Of a DNA stretch of 64,000 nt, positions 16,539 through 26,238 are shown piece by piece. The notes under the pieces were generated by a model. That model had not been told where the DNA came from, did no database searches, and saw nothing but the letters and a program-made list of their open reading frames with translations. The position numbers were made by a program, and so were the translations under genes. Within the stretch, counting starts at the first letter, position 1. Every line of letters begins with the position of its first letter. Origin of the DNA: Ferrimonas sp048263965 (lineage in GTDB: Bacteria; Pseudomonadota; Gammaproteobacteria; Enterobacterales; Shewanellaceae); the NCBI RefSeq assembly GCF_048263965.1, contig NZ_JBLXDO010000004.1, positions 124,001 through 188,000 on the forward strand, written 5' to 3'.

Positions 16539-18008
16539 ATGATAACCAAAGAGCTTCTCAGTTTGGCTCCGGTGGTGCTCACCATTGGCATGGCTCTGGT
16601 GGTCCGCCGAACCCTGTTGGCCCTGGGCAGTGGCCTGCTGCTGGCGGCCCTGATACTGCACTGGGGCACGGTCAGCGGTCCGGTGCTCTACCTGGTAAAC
16701 AACTTCACCGGTCAGCTCTATGTCCAGGGCCAATGGCAGGGGTGGCACCTTGATGTGATCCTCACCATCGCCCTGCTGGGCATCCTCACCCAGCAACTGG
16801 CCCGCAGCGGCGCGGTCAATGCCTTTGCTCACTGGCTGTTTCCCAGGATCCGCAGCCGCCGCCAGGCCAGGCTGGCGGTGGTGGCCGTCGGCTGGATGGT
16901 GTTTATCGACGGCATCTTCAGTTGCCTGGCCAACGGCAACGTCAGCCGCCCCCTGTGCGAACGCTACCGCATCTCCAATGCCCAGCTCGCTTACCTGGTG
17001 GACAGCACCGCCTCCCCCCTGTGCGCCATCCTGCCCTTCTCCAGCTGGGGCCCCTACGTGATGACTCTGCTGGCGGGACTAACCTTCCTCAATGAAGCCC
17101 CTCTGACCGCCTTCCTGCAGGTAGCCTGCACCAACTTCTACGCGGTAATCACCCTGGCCCTGGCCGCCCTGGTGGCCTGGAGCAACCTGGGCTTTCAACC
17201 CGCCGCCGCCAAGCCCGAACACTTCCAGACCCAGGAGCAGCAGGCGGGCAGCCCCTGGTTGCTGGGCCTGCCTGTGCTGGTGCTGATTGGCGGCAGCCTG
17301 CTGCTGGCGATCCTCTCCGGCCTGGAGGGGGGCGACACCCTGATGCAGTGGCTGGCCAACGCCGACATCGGCGCCGCCATGCGCAACGCCTCGCTCGGTG
17401 CGGTGCTGCTCTCCCTGGGACTGCAGTGGCACCAGGGGATCAAAGTGAAAGCGATGCTGGTGGCAAGTTGGATGGGACTGCGCTCGGTGACCACCGCCCT
17501 GGGCATTCTGATGATGACCTGGATGGTGGGCCGGGCCATCGGCGATCTGGAGACCGGCCGGGTGATGGCCACCTGGGCCTCGGCCCATCTGGCCCAAGGA
17601 CTGCTGCTGCCGGGGATTTTTCTATTGTGTGCGGTTACCGCCTTCGCCACCGGTTCCAGCTGGGGCACCTTTGCCCTGATGATCCCCATAGGCGCCGAGA
17701 TCGCCTGGCAGCTGCAGCCTCAATTGCTGCTGCCCGCCCTCAGCGCGGTGATGGCCGGCTCGGTGTTTGGGGATCACTGCTCGCCGATCTCAGACACCAC
17801 GGTTTTGAGTGCCACCGCCAGTGGCTGTGCTCCGGTGGATCACGTCAGCACCCAGCTGCCCCTGGCACTGACCAGTGCCGGCCTGGCCCTGGTGGGCTTC
17901 GCCCTGCTGGGGCAGCAACTCTCCCTGGTGCTGGTGTGGCCGCTGATGCTGGTACTGATGTTGATTTTGGGCACCATGGCCGTCAAGGGCCAGGCCAGAA
18001 CCGGATAA
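16539..18008 (+). CDS. NhaC-family Na+/H+ antiporter-like transporter
   Basis: 489 residues with about 11-12 transmembrane segments. NhaC-type features include GWMVFIDGIFSCLANGNVSRPL, STASPLCAILPFSSWGPY, ATGSSWGTFALMIPIG and GSVFGDHCSPISDTTVLSATASGC, with buried Asp, Ser and Thr residues typical of the cation path. Some members of the family exchange amino acids or organic acids, so the substrate is open. The ATG lacks a clear ribosome-binding site nearby (GGAGG lies 25 bases away). The gene is on the plus strand between recJ and prfB, interrupting an otherwise conserved minus-strand cluster. Confidence 0.88.
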   Translation: MITKELLSLAPVVLTIGMALVVRRTLLALGSGLLLAALILHWGTVSGPVLYLVNNFTGQLYVQGQWQGWHLDVILTIALLGILTQQLARSGAVNAFAHWLFPRIRSRRQARLAVVAVGWMVFIDGIFSCLANGNVSRPLCERYRISNAQLAYLVDSTASPLCAILPFSSWGPYVMTLLAGLTFLNEAPLTAFLQVACTNFYAVITLALAALVAWSNLGFQPAAAKPEHFQTQEQQAGSPWLLGLPVLVLIGGSLLLAILSGLEGGDTLMQWLANADIGAAMRNASLGAVLLSLGLQWHQGIKVKAMLVASWMGLRSVTTALGILMMTWMVGRAIGDLETGRVMATWASAHLAQGLLLPGIFLLCAVTAFATGSSWGTFALMIPIGAEIAWQLQPQLLLPALSAVMAGSVFGDHCSPISDTTVLSATASGCAPVDHVSTQLPLALTSAGLALVGFALLGQQLSLVLVWPLMLVLMLILGTMAVKGQARTG

Positions 18009-18017
18009 CCAGGCAGA

Positions 18018-18050
18018 AAAAAAGGCGCACTCTGCGCCTTTTTTTTTCTG
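18018..18050. terminator. Bidirectional terminator between the NhaC-type gene and recJ
   Basis: AAAAAAAGGCGCA, loop CTC, TGCGCCTTTTTTTTT; works in both directions between convergent genes. Confidence 0.9.
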
Positions 18051-18060
18051 CCGGAAAATC

Positions 18061-19785
18061 TTAGTTGGGTGACAACCACTCCACCATCAGTTGCACATTG
18101 TCGTTGCCCCGCCAGTGATTCACATCCAGCCGGTAGGCCAGCTCCACCCACTGCACACCGCCATTGGGCCACTGCTTGAGATCCACGTTGAAGGCGATGG
18201 CATCCAGCTGCAGGGCACCGCATTCGGTCTCCACCACCATCTTCAGATGCTTCTGCCCCACCAGACGCTGATCCAGCAGGCGGAAACGCCCATCAAACAT
18301 CGGCTCAGGAAACGCCTGTCCCCAGGGGCCAGCGTCCCGCAACTGTGAGGCGGTCTGCAGGCTCAACTGCTGCGCCGCCAGCTCACCGTCACTGAGCAGT
18401 TCACCGGTCAACTGATGCTCCTCCAGCTCGGCCCGCACCGCCTGATCATAGGCGGTGGCAAACTCCTCGAAGCGCGCACCATCCAGGCTGAGGCCGGCCG
18501 CCATGGCGTGACCGCCAAACTTGATGATCATCCCCGGACTGAGGGTGTCGATACGATCCAGCAGATCGCGCATATGCAGCCCGGGAATGGAGCGGGCCGA
18601 GCCCTTGAGCTCCCCGCCACCGGCATCGGCGAAGGCGATCACCGGTCTGTGGTAACGCTCCTTGATGCGGGAGGCCAGGATGCCGATCACCCCCTGGTGC
18701 CAGTCTCCCTGATAGAGCGCCAGTCCCCAGGGCAGGTCCTTGTCGCTCAACTGCAGGGATTCCAGGGCCTGCACCGCCTCCTGCTGCATCTCCGCCTCAA
18801 TCTCCCGACGTTCCGCATTCAGGCTGTCCAGTCGGCTGGCCAGCTGGCGGGCCCCGACCAGGTCTTCGGTCAGCAGACACTCGATCCCCAGAGACATATC
18901 ATCCAGGCGACCGGCGGCATTGAGCCTGGGCCCCACGGTGAACCCCAGGTCCGACGCCACCAGGCGGGTGGCACTGCGTCCCGCCACCTCCAGCAGGGTG
19001 GTGATGCCGGGACGGCAGCGGCCGGCTCGGATACGGTTGATCCCCTGCTGCACCAACAACCGGTTATTGGCATCCAGGGGAACCACGTCCGCCACCGTGC
19101 CCAGGGCCACAATGTCCAGATAGTTGGCCATGTTGGGTTCGGCGATCCCCTGCTCGGCAAACCAGTTTCGGCGACGCAACTCTCCGCGCAGGGTCAGCAT
19201 CAGGTAGAAGGCCACGCCGACCCCGGCCATCGCCTTGGAGGGAAATTCGCACCCGGGCTGCACCGGATTGACGATGGCGTCCGCATCGGGAAGGGTGTCA
19301 CCGGGCAGGTGGTGATCGGTGACAATTACCGTCATCCCGGCCTCTTTGGCGGCACGGACACCGGCGTGGGCGGAGATGCCATTGTCCACGGTGATAAGCA
19401 CCTCGGCCCCCATCTCCTGGGCCAGGGTGACCAGCTCTGGGCTGAGGCCATAGCCGTAATCGAAGCGATTGGGCACCAGGTAATCGATGCGCTGGGCGCC
19501 CAGGGCGCGCATCGCCAGCAGGGTCAGGGCGCTGGACGTGGCTCCGTCCGCATCAAAATCCCCCACCACCAGCATCGGCTGCTGCCTGGCCAGGGCATCC
19601 GCCAACAGGGCGGCCGCCTCGGCGCAGCCCTTGAGCCTGGCCGGATTGAGCAGGCCCTTGAGCTCCCGTTCCAGCTCAGAGGCACAGCGGACGCCACGGC
19701 GGGCATAGAGCTGACGGAGCAGGGGCGGCAGGGTATCTGGCAGATGGGCATCATCCACGGTGTCGCGGCGAACGATTCTGGTCAT
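18061..19785 (-). CDS. recJ: Single-stranded-DNA-specific exonuclease RecJ
   Basis: 574 residues. It is a 5'-3' exonuclease in recombination, mismatch and base-excision repair. DHH-family metal motifs are present: VVGDFDADGATSSAL (motif I), VITVDNGISA, VIVTDHHLPG (DHH), NPVQPG, and the DHHA1 half with FGGHAMAAGLSL. A C-terminal OB-type domain follows. It is downstream of dsbC, but a hairpin terminator lies between them. Confidence 0.97.
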   Translation of the reverse strand: MTRIVRRDTVDDAHLPDTLPPLLRQLYARRGVRCASELERELKGLLNPARLKGCAEAAALLADALARQQPMLVVGDFDADGATSSALTLLAMRALGAQRIDYLVPNRFDYGYGLSPELVTLAQEMGAEVLITVDNGISAHAGVRAAKEAGMTVIVTDHHLPGDTLPDADAIVNPVQPGCEFPSKAMAGVGVAFYLMLTLRGELRRRNWFAEQGIAEPNMANYLDIVALGTVADVVPLDANNRLLVQQGINRIRAGRCRPGITTLLEVAGRSATRLVASDLGFTVGPRLNAAGRLDDMSLGIECLLTEDLVGARQLASRLDSLNAERREIEAEMQQEAVQALESLQLSDKDLPWGLALYQGDWHQGVIGILASRIKERYHRPVIAFADAGGGELKGSARSIPGLHMRDLLDRIDTLSPGMIIKFGGHAMAAGLSLDGARFEEFATAYDQAVRAELEEHQLTGELLSDGELAAQQLSLQTASQLRDAGPWGQAFPEPMFDGRFRLLDQRLVGQKHLKMVVETECGALQLDAIAFNVDLKQWPNGGVQWVELAYRLDVNHWRGNDNVQLMVEWLSPN

Positions 19786-19805
19786 AGGGGCTCAATCTGG
19801 GGCAA

Positions 19806-19833
19806 TAAAAAAGCGGGCCTGGGCCCGCTTCTG
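19806..19833 (-). terminator. Terminator or attenuator between dsbC and recJ
   Basis: On the minus strand AGAAGCGGGC, loop CCAG, GCCCGCTTTTTT: a strong intrinsic terminator inside a conserved gene cluster. Confidence 0.8.
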
Positions 19834-19847
19834 GGATTGGGGGTAGC

Positions 19848-20558
19848 TTAACGGCTACTGAGCTGCATCTGCAAGCGGTTGGCAGGCAGGTAACCCGGCA
19901 CCATGGTGCCATCATCCAGCACCATGGCGGGGGTGCCGTTGACGCCGAAGGTGTTACCCAGCTGGTAGTGCTTGGCGATGGCCGCCGCAGCAGGACAGGT
20001 CGCCTCAGGCAGCTTCTGACCCGCCTTGGCATCGCCCATGGCCGCCTTGGGATCCTTGGCACACCACAGCTTCTCCATCTCCTTCCAGGCACCGCTGTTG
20101 GCACCGCCACGGGGGAACGCCAGGTAGCGGATGGTGATGCCGGCATCCAGGTAATCCTGCATCTCATTGTGCAGCTTGCGGCAGTAACCACAGCTGGTGT
20201 CGGTAAACACGGTCACCACGTGCTTCTCGTTGGGGGCCTTAAACTCGATGGCGGTATCCGCCACCTTGGCCAGCAACTCCTTGCGGATACCGGACATGCG
20301 CTGCTCAGTCAGGTTGGCCATCTGGTTCTTCAGGTCGTACACCTGGCCGTGAATCAGCTTGCTGCCATCTTCTGTTACGTAGAACAGTCCCTGACCTGTG
20401 ACCACTTCATACAGCCCCTTGATGGGTGCGGGAGAGATCGCCTCGGCCTTGATACCCAGGTTCTGTTCCATGGCGGCTTTCACTTCCGCTTCCCCTGCAA
20501 CTGCGCTACCCGCAACCAGGGTCAGTGCCCCCATCAGGGACAAAATCTGTTTTTTCAT
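19848..20558 (-). CDS. dsbC: Thiol:disulfide interchange protein DsbC
   Basis: 236 residues. It is a periplasmic disulfide isomerase kept reduced by DsbD. It has a signal peptide (MKKQILSLMGALTLVAGSAVA), an N-terminal dimerisation domain (about 22-85) and a thioredoxin domain with active site CGYC (Cys123, Cys126). The cis-Pro loop is GVNGTPAMVLDDG. The start at 20558 has GGAG 8 bases upstream and gives the signal peptide. xerD-dsbC-recJ is a long-conserved order. Confidence 0.96.
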   Translation of the reverse strand: MKKQILSLMGALTLVAGSAVAGEAEVKAAMEQNLGIKAEAISPAPIKGLYEVVTGQGLFYVTEDGSKLIHGQVYDLKNQMANLTEQRMSGIRKELLAKVADTAIEFKAPNEKHVVTVFTDTSCGYCRKLHNEMQDYLDAGITIRYLAFPRGGANSGAWKEMEKLWCAKDPKAAMGDAKAGQKLPEATCPAAAAIAKHYQLGNTFGVNGTPAMVLDDGTMVPGYLPANRLQMQLSSR

Positions 20559-20759
20559 TTCAATGACTCCATTTCGCCTCAGTGGTATAGACCGGGCTGT
20601 GACAGCAGAAATTACAGTATGCAACCTGTTTAGCCAAGCTACATTTCCCCGTAACCCGCGGCGAATCCGGTTTTTTTGTAACCAGCTCTGAGTTTATAGG
20701 AGAAACCGAACTCTGCCCGGCCTTTTGACGGGCATCCAGTCAAAGCACAACTTGGGAGA

Positions 20760-21677
20760 TCAGCTCCTGGGGTGATGAGTTTCATGGAGCTGCTGCAGCC
20801 TGGCCTGGGCCACATGAGTATAGATCTGGGTGGTGGAGAGATCCGAGTGCCCCAGCAACAGCTGCACCACCCTCAGGTCCGCGCCATGATTGAGCAGGTG
20901 GGTGGCAAAGGCGTGGCGCAGGGTGTGGGCCGAGATGCTGCTGCTGATGCCGGCTCTTACCGCATAGAGCTTGATTCTGTGCCAGAAGGTCTGACGCTGC
21001 ATCATGATGCCGCGGCTGCTGGGAAACAGCACATCGGAGTCACGACCGGCCAGCAAGTGAGGGCGGCTCTGCTTCAGATAGAGGGTCAGCAGATCCAGGG
21101 CGGTCTCGCCCACGGGCACCAACCGCTCCTTGCTGCCCTTGCCGGTCACCCGCACCACCCCTTGCCTGAGTCCCAATTGCTCCAGTTGCAGGCCCACCAG
21201 TTCTGAGACCCGCAGGCCGGTGGCATAGAGCAGCTCCAGCATCGCCGCATCCCTCAGTTCCAGAGGGTCATCGCGGTCCGGCTCATCCAACAGGGCACTG
21301 ACCTGAGCCTCACTCAGGGTATCCGGTATGTTCCTGCTGAGTTTGGGCGGTTTAATCCGGGCCAGGGGGTCGCTCTCCAGTTCGCCACGGCGCACCAGAT
21401 CACCATAGAAGCGACGCAGGGCACTGAGAGTACGGGCGGTACTGGTCTTGGCCATCCCTGCCTGCTGGCGCTTCTCCAGGTACTGACGAAGGGTTTCGCC
21501 GCTCACCTGAAGCAGGGCTTCCTCTCTGGGAACCAGGAATTCGCAGAAGCGCAGCAGGTCGCTGCGATAGGCCGCCAGGGTATGCTCGGACAGGCCCCGC
21601 TCGGCCCAGAGCCGGTCGAGAAACCTTTCGATAAGCAACTGATCCTTATGACGAAGCTTGTTGTTACTCTCAGTCAT
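20760..21677 (-). CDS. xerD: Tyrosine recombinase XerD
   Basis: 305 residues. With XerC it resolves chromosome dimers at dif under FtsK control. All catalytic residues are visible: Arg156 (YATGLRVSEL), Lys180 (TGKGSKERLVP), His251 and Arg254 (HTLRHAFATHLL), His277 (LLLGHSD) and Tyr286 (TTQIYTHV). The N-terminal SAM-like core-binding domain covers about residues 12-100. It is the first gene of the xerD-dsbC-recJ cluster. Confidence 0.96.
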   Translation of the reverse strand: MTESNNKLRHKDQLLIERFLDRLWAERGLSEHTLAAYRSDLLRFCEFLVPREEALLQVSGETLRQYLEKRQQAGMAKTSTARTLSALRRFYGDLVRRGELESDPLARIKPPKLSRNIPDTLSEAQVSALLDEPDRDDPLELRDAAMLELLYATGLRVSELVGLQLEQLGLRQGVVRVTGKGSKERLVPVGETALDLLTLYLKQSRPHLLAGRDSDVLFPSSRGIMMQRQTFWHRIKLYAVRAGISSSISAHTLRHAFATHLLNHGADLRVVQLLLGHSDLSTTQIYTHVAQARLQQLHETHHPRS

Positions 21678-21788
21678 AGCCTCTTACACTCTACAAAAAA
21701 TCACTTACAAATAACCCTCACGGGCCACTCAACATTTTGTTAACCTGTGGGGCTATAAAGACAAAACCATTCTCGAAGGAACGCAATT

Positions 21789-22979
21789 ATGCTTTGGTTA
21801 AGGCGCCTGATGCCCATCGCCATCATACTCTGTCTGCTGGCGGGCGGCGTAACCCTAATTATTAAGACCAAGCCCCAACCCGAGAAGAAGGAAGAGACCC
21901 AGGCCCTGCCCCTGGTGGAGGTACAGGAGATTCGCAGCGACAACATCACCCTGTCCCTTAACTCCTACGGCGTGGTTCAGCCCAAGCATCAGACCCAGCT
22001 GGTGGCCGAGGTCAGCGGCCGCATTGTCGAACTGGCACAGGGTTTTATTGCCGGTGGCGAGGTGAAGAAGGGTGACATTCTGGCCCGGATCGAGCCCGCC
22101 GACTACCAGGCCGACCTGATGCAGGCCCAGGCCAACCTGGCCCAGGCCAAGGCTCAGCTCCAGGAGGAGATTGCCCGGGGCAAGGTGGCAGAGCAGGAGT
22201 GGAAGGGGGTCACCAGCGGCCTGCCACCAGAGTTGGGTCTGCGAAAGCCCCAGCTGGCCCAGGAGCAGGCCAAGCTTCGCTCCGCCGAGGCCTCCCTGGC
22301 CCGTGCCCAGCGTAACCTGGAGCGCACCGTCATTCGTGCTCCCCTGGATGGACTGGTGAAAAAACGCGATGTGGACCTGGGCCAGTATGTCGGTCTGGGC
22401 ACCAAGCTGGGTGAGGTGCTGGGCACCGACATTGCCGAGATCCGCCTGCCTTTGAGTGCCGAGCAACTGCGCTTCATTGCCAACCCGGACAACCCGGACA
22501 GCGAAGTGGCCCTCACCCAGGAGAGCCCCACAGGCACCCTGAGCTGGACCGCCCACCTGGTGCGCTCCGAACAGGTAATTGATGCCCAAAGCCGGATGAT
22601 CTACCTGGTGGCTCAGATCGACGACCCCTACAACCACGACGGACAGCTTGGTTCTGGTGTGCTTAAGTTTGGTAGCTTCGTCAACGCCGAGATCCAAGGA
22701 CGCACCCTGAAAAACATCATCCGCCTGCCCCGCCACAGTGTCCGCAATGACACCGTCATGGTGATTGGCGAAGGCAACCTGCTGGAGCGTCGACCGGTGG
22801 AAGTGGTGCACACCGACCTCAACTCCGTCTACATCCGCGGCGACATCAGCAAAGGGGATCGCATCTCCCTGACCGCCCTGAACTCTTTCCAGAATGGCAG
22901 CGAGGTGCGCATCCTGGGCGAGGAGCCCCAGGCCACTAATGGCAACACCCTGAGTGCTGAGGTCAGCGCCAATGAGTGA
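21789..22979 (+). CDS. RND efflux periplasmic adaptor (membrane-fusion protein)
   Basis: 396 residues. An N-terminal signal-anchor (RLMPIAIILCLLAGGVTLII) precedes a lipoyl half-motif (VAEVSGRIVELAQGF), a coiled-coil hairpin (about residues 95-180) and the second lipoyl half (RTVIRAPLDGLVKKRDVDLGQYV), then beta-barrel and membrane-proximal domains. It links the inner-membrane pump to an outer-membrane channel. The permease gene overlaps its 3' end by 8 bases, so translation is probably coupled. No outer-membrane factor or regulator is encoded next to it. Confidence 0.93.
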   Translation: MLWLRRLMPIAIILCLLAGGVTLIIKTKPQPEKKEETQALPLVEVQEIRSDNITLSLNSYGVVQPKHQTQLVAEVSGRIVELAQGFIAGGEVKKGDILARIEPADYQADLMQAQANLAQAKAQLQEEIARGKVAEQEWKGVTSGLPPELGLRKPQLAQEQAKLRSAEASLARAQRNLERTVIRAPLDGLVKKRDVDLGQYVGLGTKLGEVLGTDIAEIRLPLSAEQLRFIANPDNPDSEVALTQESPTGTLSWTAHLVRSEQVIDAQSRMIYLVAQIDDPYNHDGQLGSGVLKFGSFVNAEIQGRTLKNIIRLPRHSVRNDTVMVIGEGNLLERRPVEVVHTDLNSVYIRGDISKGDRISLTALNSFQNGSEVRILGEEPQATNGNTLSAEVSANE

Positions 22980-25900
22980 TATGCAAACCAGAAAAGGGCT
23001 GATCGCCTGGTTTGCCCGCAACAGTGTGGCGGCAAACCTGTTGATGTTCGGCCTGCTGATAGGGGGCTTTTTTGCCACCTTCACCATCAACAAAGAGGTG
23101 TTTCCCCGATTTGAGCTGAATCTGCTCCGGGTCTCCGTAGGCTACCCCGGCGGTGCCCCCCAGGAGATTGAGGAGGGGATCACCATCAAGATCGAGGAAG
23201 CGATCAAGGATGTCCAGGGGATCAAGAAGGTTACCTCGGTCGCCTCAGACTCTAGCGGCACGGTCACCATCGAGGTGGAGGATGAAGCCGATCCCGCCGA
23301 GGTGCTCGACGAGGTAAAGCTGCGCATCGACACCATCTCCACCTTCCCCGACAGCATCGAGAAGCCCGAGGTATACCGCATCCGCCCTGAGCAGGACGTG
23401 ATCTGGCTGTCCATCTACGGCGATGCCCCCCTGTCTGAACTAAAGGAGCTGGGCAAGGAGATCCGCGACGAGATCACCAACCTGCCTGCGGTCAGCCGCG
23501 CCGACCTCACCGGCGCCCCCTCCTATGAAATCAGCATTGAGCTGTCCGAAGACAAGCTGAGGGAGTATGGCCTCACCTTCGAGGAGGTGGCCTCGGCGGT
23601 GCAGCGCAACTCCATCGACCTGCCCGGCGGCTCCATCCGCGCCCAGGACGGCGACATCCTGCTGCGCACCAAGGGACAGTCCTACACAGAGCAGGACTTT
23701 GCCAACACCCTGGTGCTGACCCGTGCCGACGGCACCCGGGTGATGCTGTCCGACGTGGCCCGCATCCGCGACGAATTTACCGAAGGGCTGAGGTACACCA
23801 GATTCAATGGCAAGACTGCGGTCTTCGTCGGAGTGAAAAGCGTCGGTGAACAGAGTGCCCTGGAGATCTCGGAACAGGTGCGTGACAAGGTGGCCAAACT
23901 GAAAGAGACCCTGCCCGCCGCCATCGAAGTGGAGCACTGGGGTGACGTCACCTTCTACCTGCAGGGACGCCTGAACATGATGCTCACCAACATGGCCCAG
24001 GGGGCCCTGCTGGTGTTCCTGATCCTGGCCCTGTTCCTGGAGTTCAAGGTGGCGTTCTGGGTGATGATGGGCCTGCCGGTGTGTTTCCTCGGCGCCCTGT
24101 TCCTGATGCCGCCCCTGGGAATGAGCATCAACCTGCTCAGCCTGTTCGCCTTTATCCTGGTACTGGGAATCGTGGTGGACGACGCCATCGTCATCGGCGA
24201 GTCCGCCTACAGCGAAATTGAGCAGCACGGTCACACCACGGACAACGTCATCGCCGGCGCCCAGCGGGTGGCGATGCCCGCCACCTTCGGGGTACTGACC
24301 ACCATCGCCGCCTTTGTGCCCATGCTGTTGGTGCCTGGGCCCTTTGGCATCATCTGGAAAACCATCGGATTCGTGGTGATCCTCTGTCTGGCCTTCTCCC
24401 TGGTGGAATCCAAGTGGATCCTGCCGGCACACCTGGTCCACGCCAGGCTGCAGAAACGAGGCAAGACCGGCTGGCTGGGCAGCAAGCAGCACGCCTTCAA
24501 CCTCAAGGTGCGCCAGTTTATCCAGGAGCGCTACAAGCCCATCCTCGAGACCTGCATCGCCCGCCGCTACACCGTGGTGACCGGCTTTGTCAGTGCCCTG
24601 ATTCTGGTGGGGGCCATGATGGGCACAGGCCACATCCGCTTCGTGTTCTTCCCGGACATCCCCTCGGACTTTATGCAGGTGCAACTGACCATGGAACAGG
24701 GCAGCTCGGAGCAAAACACCCTTAAGGTGCTGCAGCACATGGAGGAGCAGCTGGAGAACCTGGATGGCCAGTGGCAGCAGGAGTTTGGCCAACCCATGGT
24801 CAAGCATGTGCTGGCAGACCTCAATTCACGCACCTCGGGCTCCTTCGTCATCGAACTGACCAAGGGGGAGGACCGTCTGCTGGACACCAACCAGATCAGT
24901 GAACTCTGGCTGGACGCCATCGGCCAGATGCCCGGGGTCAAAGGCATCGAGATCCAGGGCACCACAGGCGGCGCCGGTGCCGACATCGCCTTCCGCCTGG
25001 AGGGCAAGGATATGGTGATGCTCTCCCAGGCCGCCAGCGAACTGAAAGCGAAGCTGGCCACCTATGACGGCCTGCAGGACATCAACGACAACTACTCCTC
25101 AGGCTCCCAGGAGCTGCGTCTGGCGATCAAGCCGGAAGCGGAAGCCCTGGGGCTGACCCTCTCCGACCTGGCCCGCCAGGTACGCTACGGCTTCTATGGC
25201 TACGAAGCCCAGCGGATGCTGAGGGACAAGGAGGAGGTGAAGGTGATGGTGCGCTACCCGGAGAGCGAGCGCCGCAACCTGGGCCACCTGGAGAACATGC
25301 GCATCCGCACCCCTTCCGGAGTTGAGGTGCCCTTCTCCGCCGTGGCCAGGGTGGAGTTGGCGGAAAGCTACAGCGCCATCATCCGCACCGACGGCAAACG
25401 GGCGATCACTGTGACGGCCCGGGCCAACAAGGACAAGGTGGAGCCTGGCAAGGTTGCCAAAGAGGTGAACGAGGAGTATCTGCCGGAACTGCTCTCCCAC
25501 TACCCCGGGGTGAAGAGTGAGCTGGACGGCGCCAGCGCCGAAGAGAGCGACGCCCTGATGAGCCTGCTGCAGGGGGCCGGCCTGGCCCTGTTTGTCATCT
25601 ACGCCCTGATGGCGATCCCACTGAAGTCCTACAGCCAGCCGCTGATCATCATGTCGGTGATCCCCTTCGGCATGATCGGTGCCGCCATTGGCCACTACAT
25701 GCTGGGCCTGAGCCTGAACGTCCTCAGCCTGTGTGGCATCATCGCCCTGGCCGGGGTGGTGGTGAACGACTCGCTGATCCTGGTGGACTTCGTCAACCAG
25801 GCCCGGCGCCAGGGTATCCGCCTGAAAGATGCCGTGGTCGAAGCGGGCACTCGCCGATTCCGCGCCATCGTACTCACCTCCCTGACCACCTTCCTGGGCC

Positions 25901-26097
25901 TGGTGCCCATCGTGTTCTTCGAGAAGAGTCTGCAGGCCAAGATCGTGATCCCCATGGCCACCTCCCTGGCCTTCGGCATCCTGTTCTCCACCCTGGTGAC
26001 CCTGTTGCTGGTGCCCAGCCTCTACCTGATTCTGGATGACTTCAAACGCTTCCTCATCTGGTGGTGGCGCCCTGACGCCAAGGAGCAGAAAGCCTGA
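22972..26097 (+). CDS. RND-family efflux permease (AcrB/HAE1-like)
   Basis: 1041 residues with 12 transmembrane segments and two large periplasmic loops. The TM4 proton-relay pair is intact (LGIVVDDAIVIGES). The TM10 position that holds Lys in AcrB is Asn here (GVVVNDSLILVDF), seen in other HAE1-like pumps. It probably exports drugs, dyes, detergents or lipophilic metabolites in exchange for protons (inference). The start at 22972 has GAGGT upstream and overlaps the adaptor stop. It ends at a strong terminator. Confidence 0.94.
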   Translation: MSDMQTRKGLIAWFARNSVAANLLMFGLLIGGFFATFTINKEVFPRFELNLLRVSVGYPGGAPQEIEEGITIKIEEAIKDVQGIKKVTSVASDSSGTVTIEVEDEADPAEVLDEVKLRIDTISTFPDSIEKPEVYRIRPEQDVIWLSIYGDAPLSELKELGKEIRDEITNLPAVSRADLTGAPSYEISIELSEDKLREYGLTFEEVASAVQRNSIDLPGGSIRAQDGDILLRTKGQSYTEQDFANTLVLTRADGTRVMLSDVARIRDEFTEGLRYTRFNGKTAVFVGVKSVGEQSALEISEQVRDKVAKLKETLPAAIEVEHWGDVTFYLQGRLNMMLTNMAQGALLVFLILALFLEFKVAFWVMMGLPVCFLGALFLMPPLGMSINLLSLFAFILVLGIVVDDAIVIGESAYSEIEQHGHTTDNVIAGAQRVAMPATFGVLTTIAAFVPMLLVPGPFGIIWKTIGFVVILCLAFSLVESKWILPAHLVHARLQKRGKTGWLGSKQHAFNLKVRQFIQERYKPILETCIARRYTVVTGFVSALILVGAMMGTGHIRFVFFPDIPSDFMQVQLTMEQGSSEQNTLKVLQHMEEQLENLDGQWQQEFGQPMVKHVLADLNSRTSGSFVIELTKGEDRLLDTNQISELWLDAIGQMPGVKGIEIQGTTGGAGADIAFRLEGKDMVMLSQAASELKAKLATYDGLQDINDNYSSGSQELRLAIKPEAEALGLTLSDLARQVRYGFYGYEAQRMLRDKEEVKVMVRYPESERRNLGHLENMRIRTPSGVEVPFSAVARVELAESYSAIIRTDGKRAITVTARANKDKVEPGKVAKEVNEEYLPELLSHYPGVKSELDGASAEESDALMSLLQGAGLALFVIYALMAIPLKSYSQPLIIMSVIPFGMIGAAIGHYMLGLSLNVLSLCGIIALAGVVVNDSLILVDFVNQARRQGIRLKDAVVEAGTRRFRAIVLTSLTTFLGLVPIVFFEKSLQAKIVIPMATSLAFGILFSTLVTLLLVPSLYLILDDFKRFLIWWWRPDAKEQKA

Positions 26098-26101
26098 GCA
26101 A

Positions 26102-26131
26102 AGGGAGCCAATCTGGCTCCCTTTTCTTTTG
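26102..26131 (+). terminator. Terminator of the RND operon
   Basis: AAAGGGAGCC, loop AATCT, GGCTCCCTTTTCTTTT. Confidence 0.85.
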
Positions 26132-26238
26132 CATTACCGTACGTTGCCACGCATCCCCCCCTGGACTAGCCTTGAATGGGTACAGCCAAGACAGGGGCAA
26201 TGCCGACCTTGGAAAGTCGGTGTCCTGCCCATGCTTTG

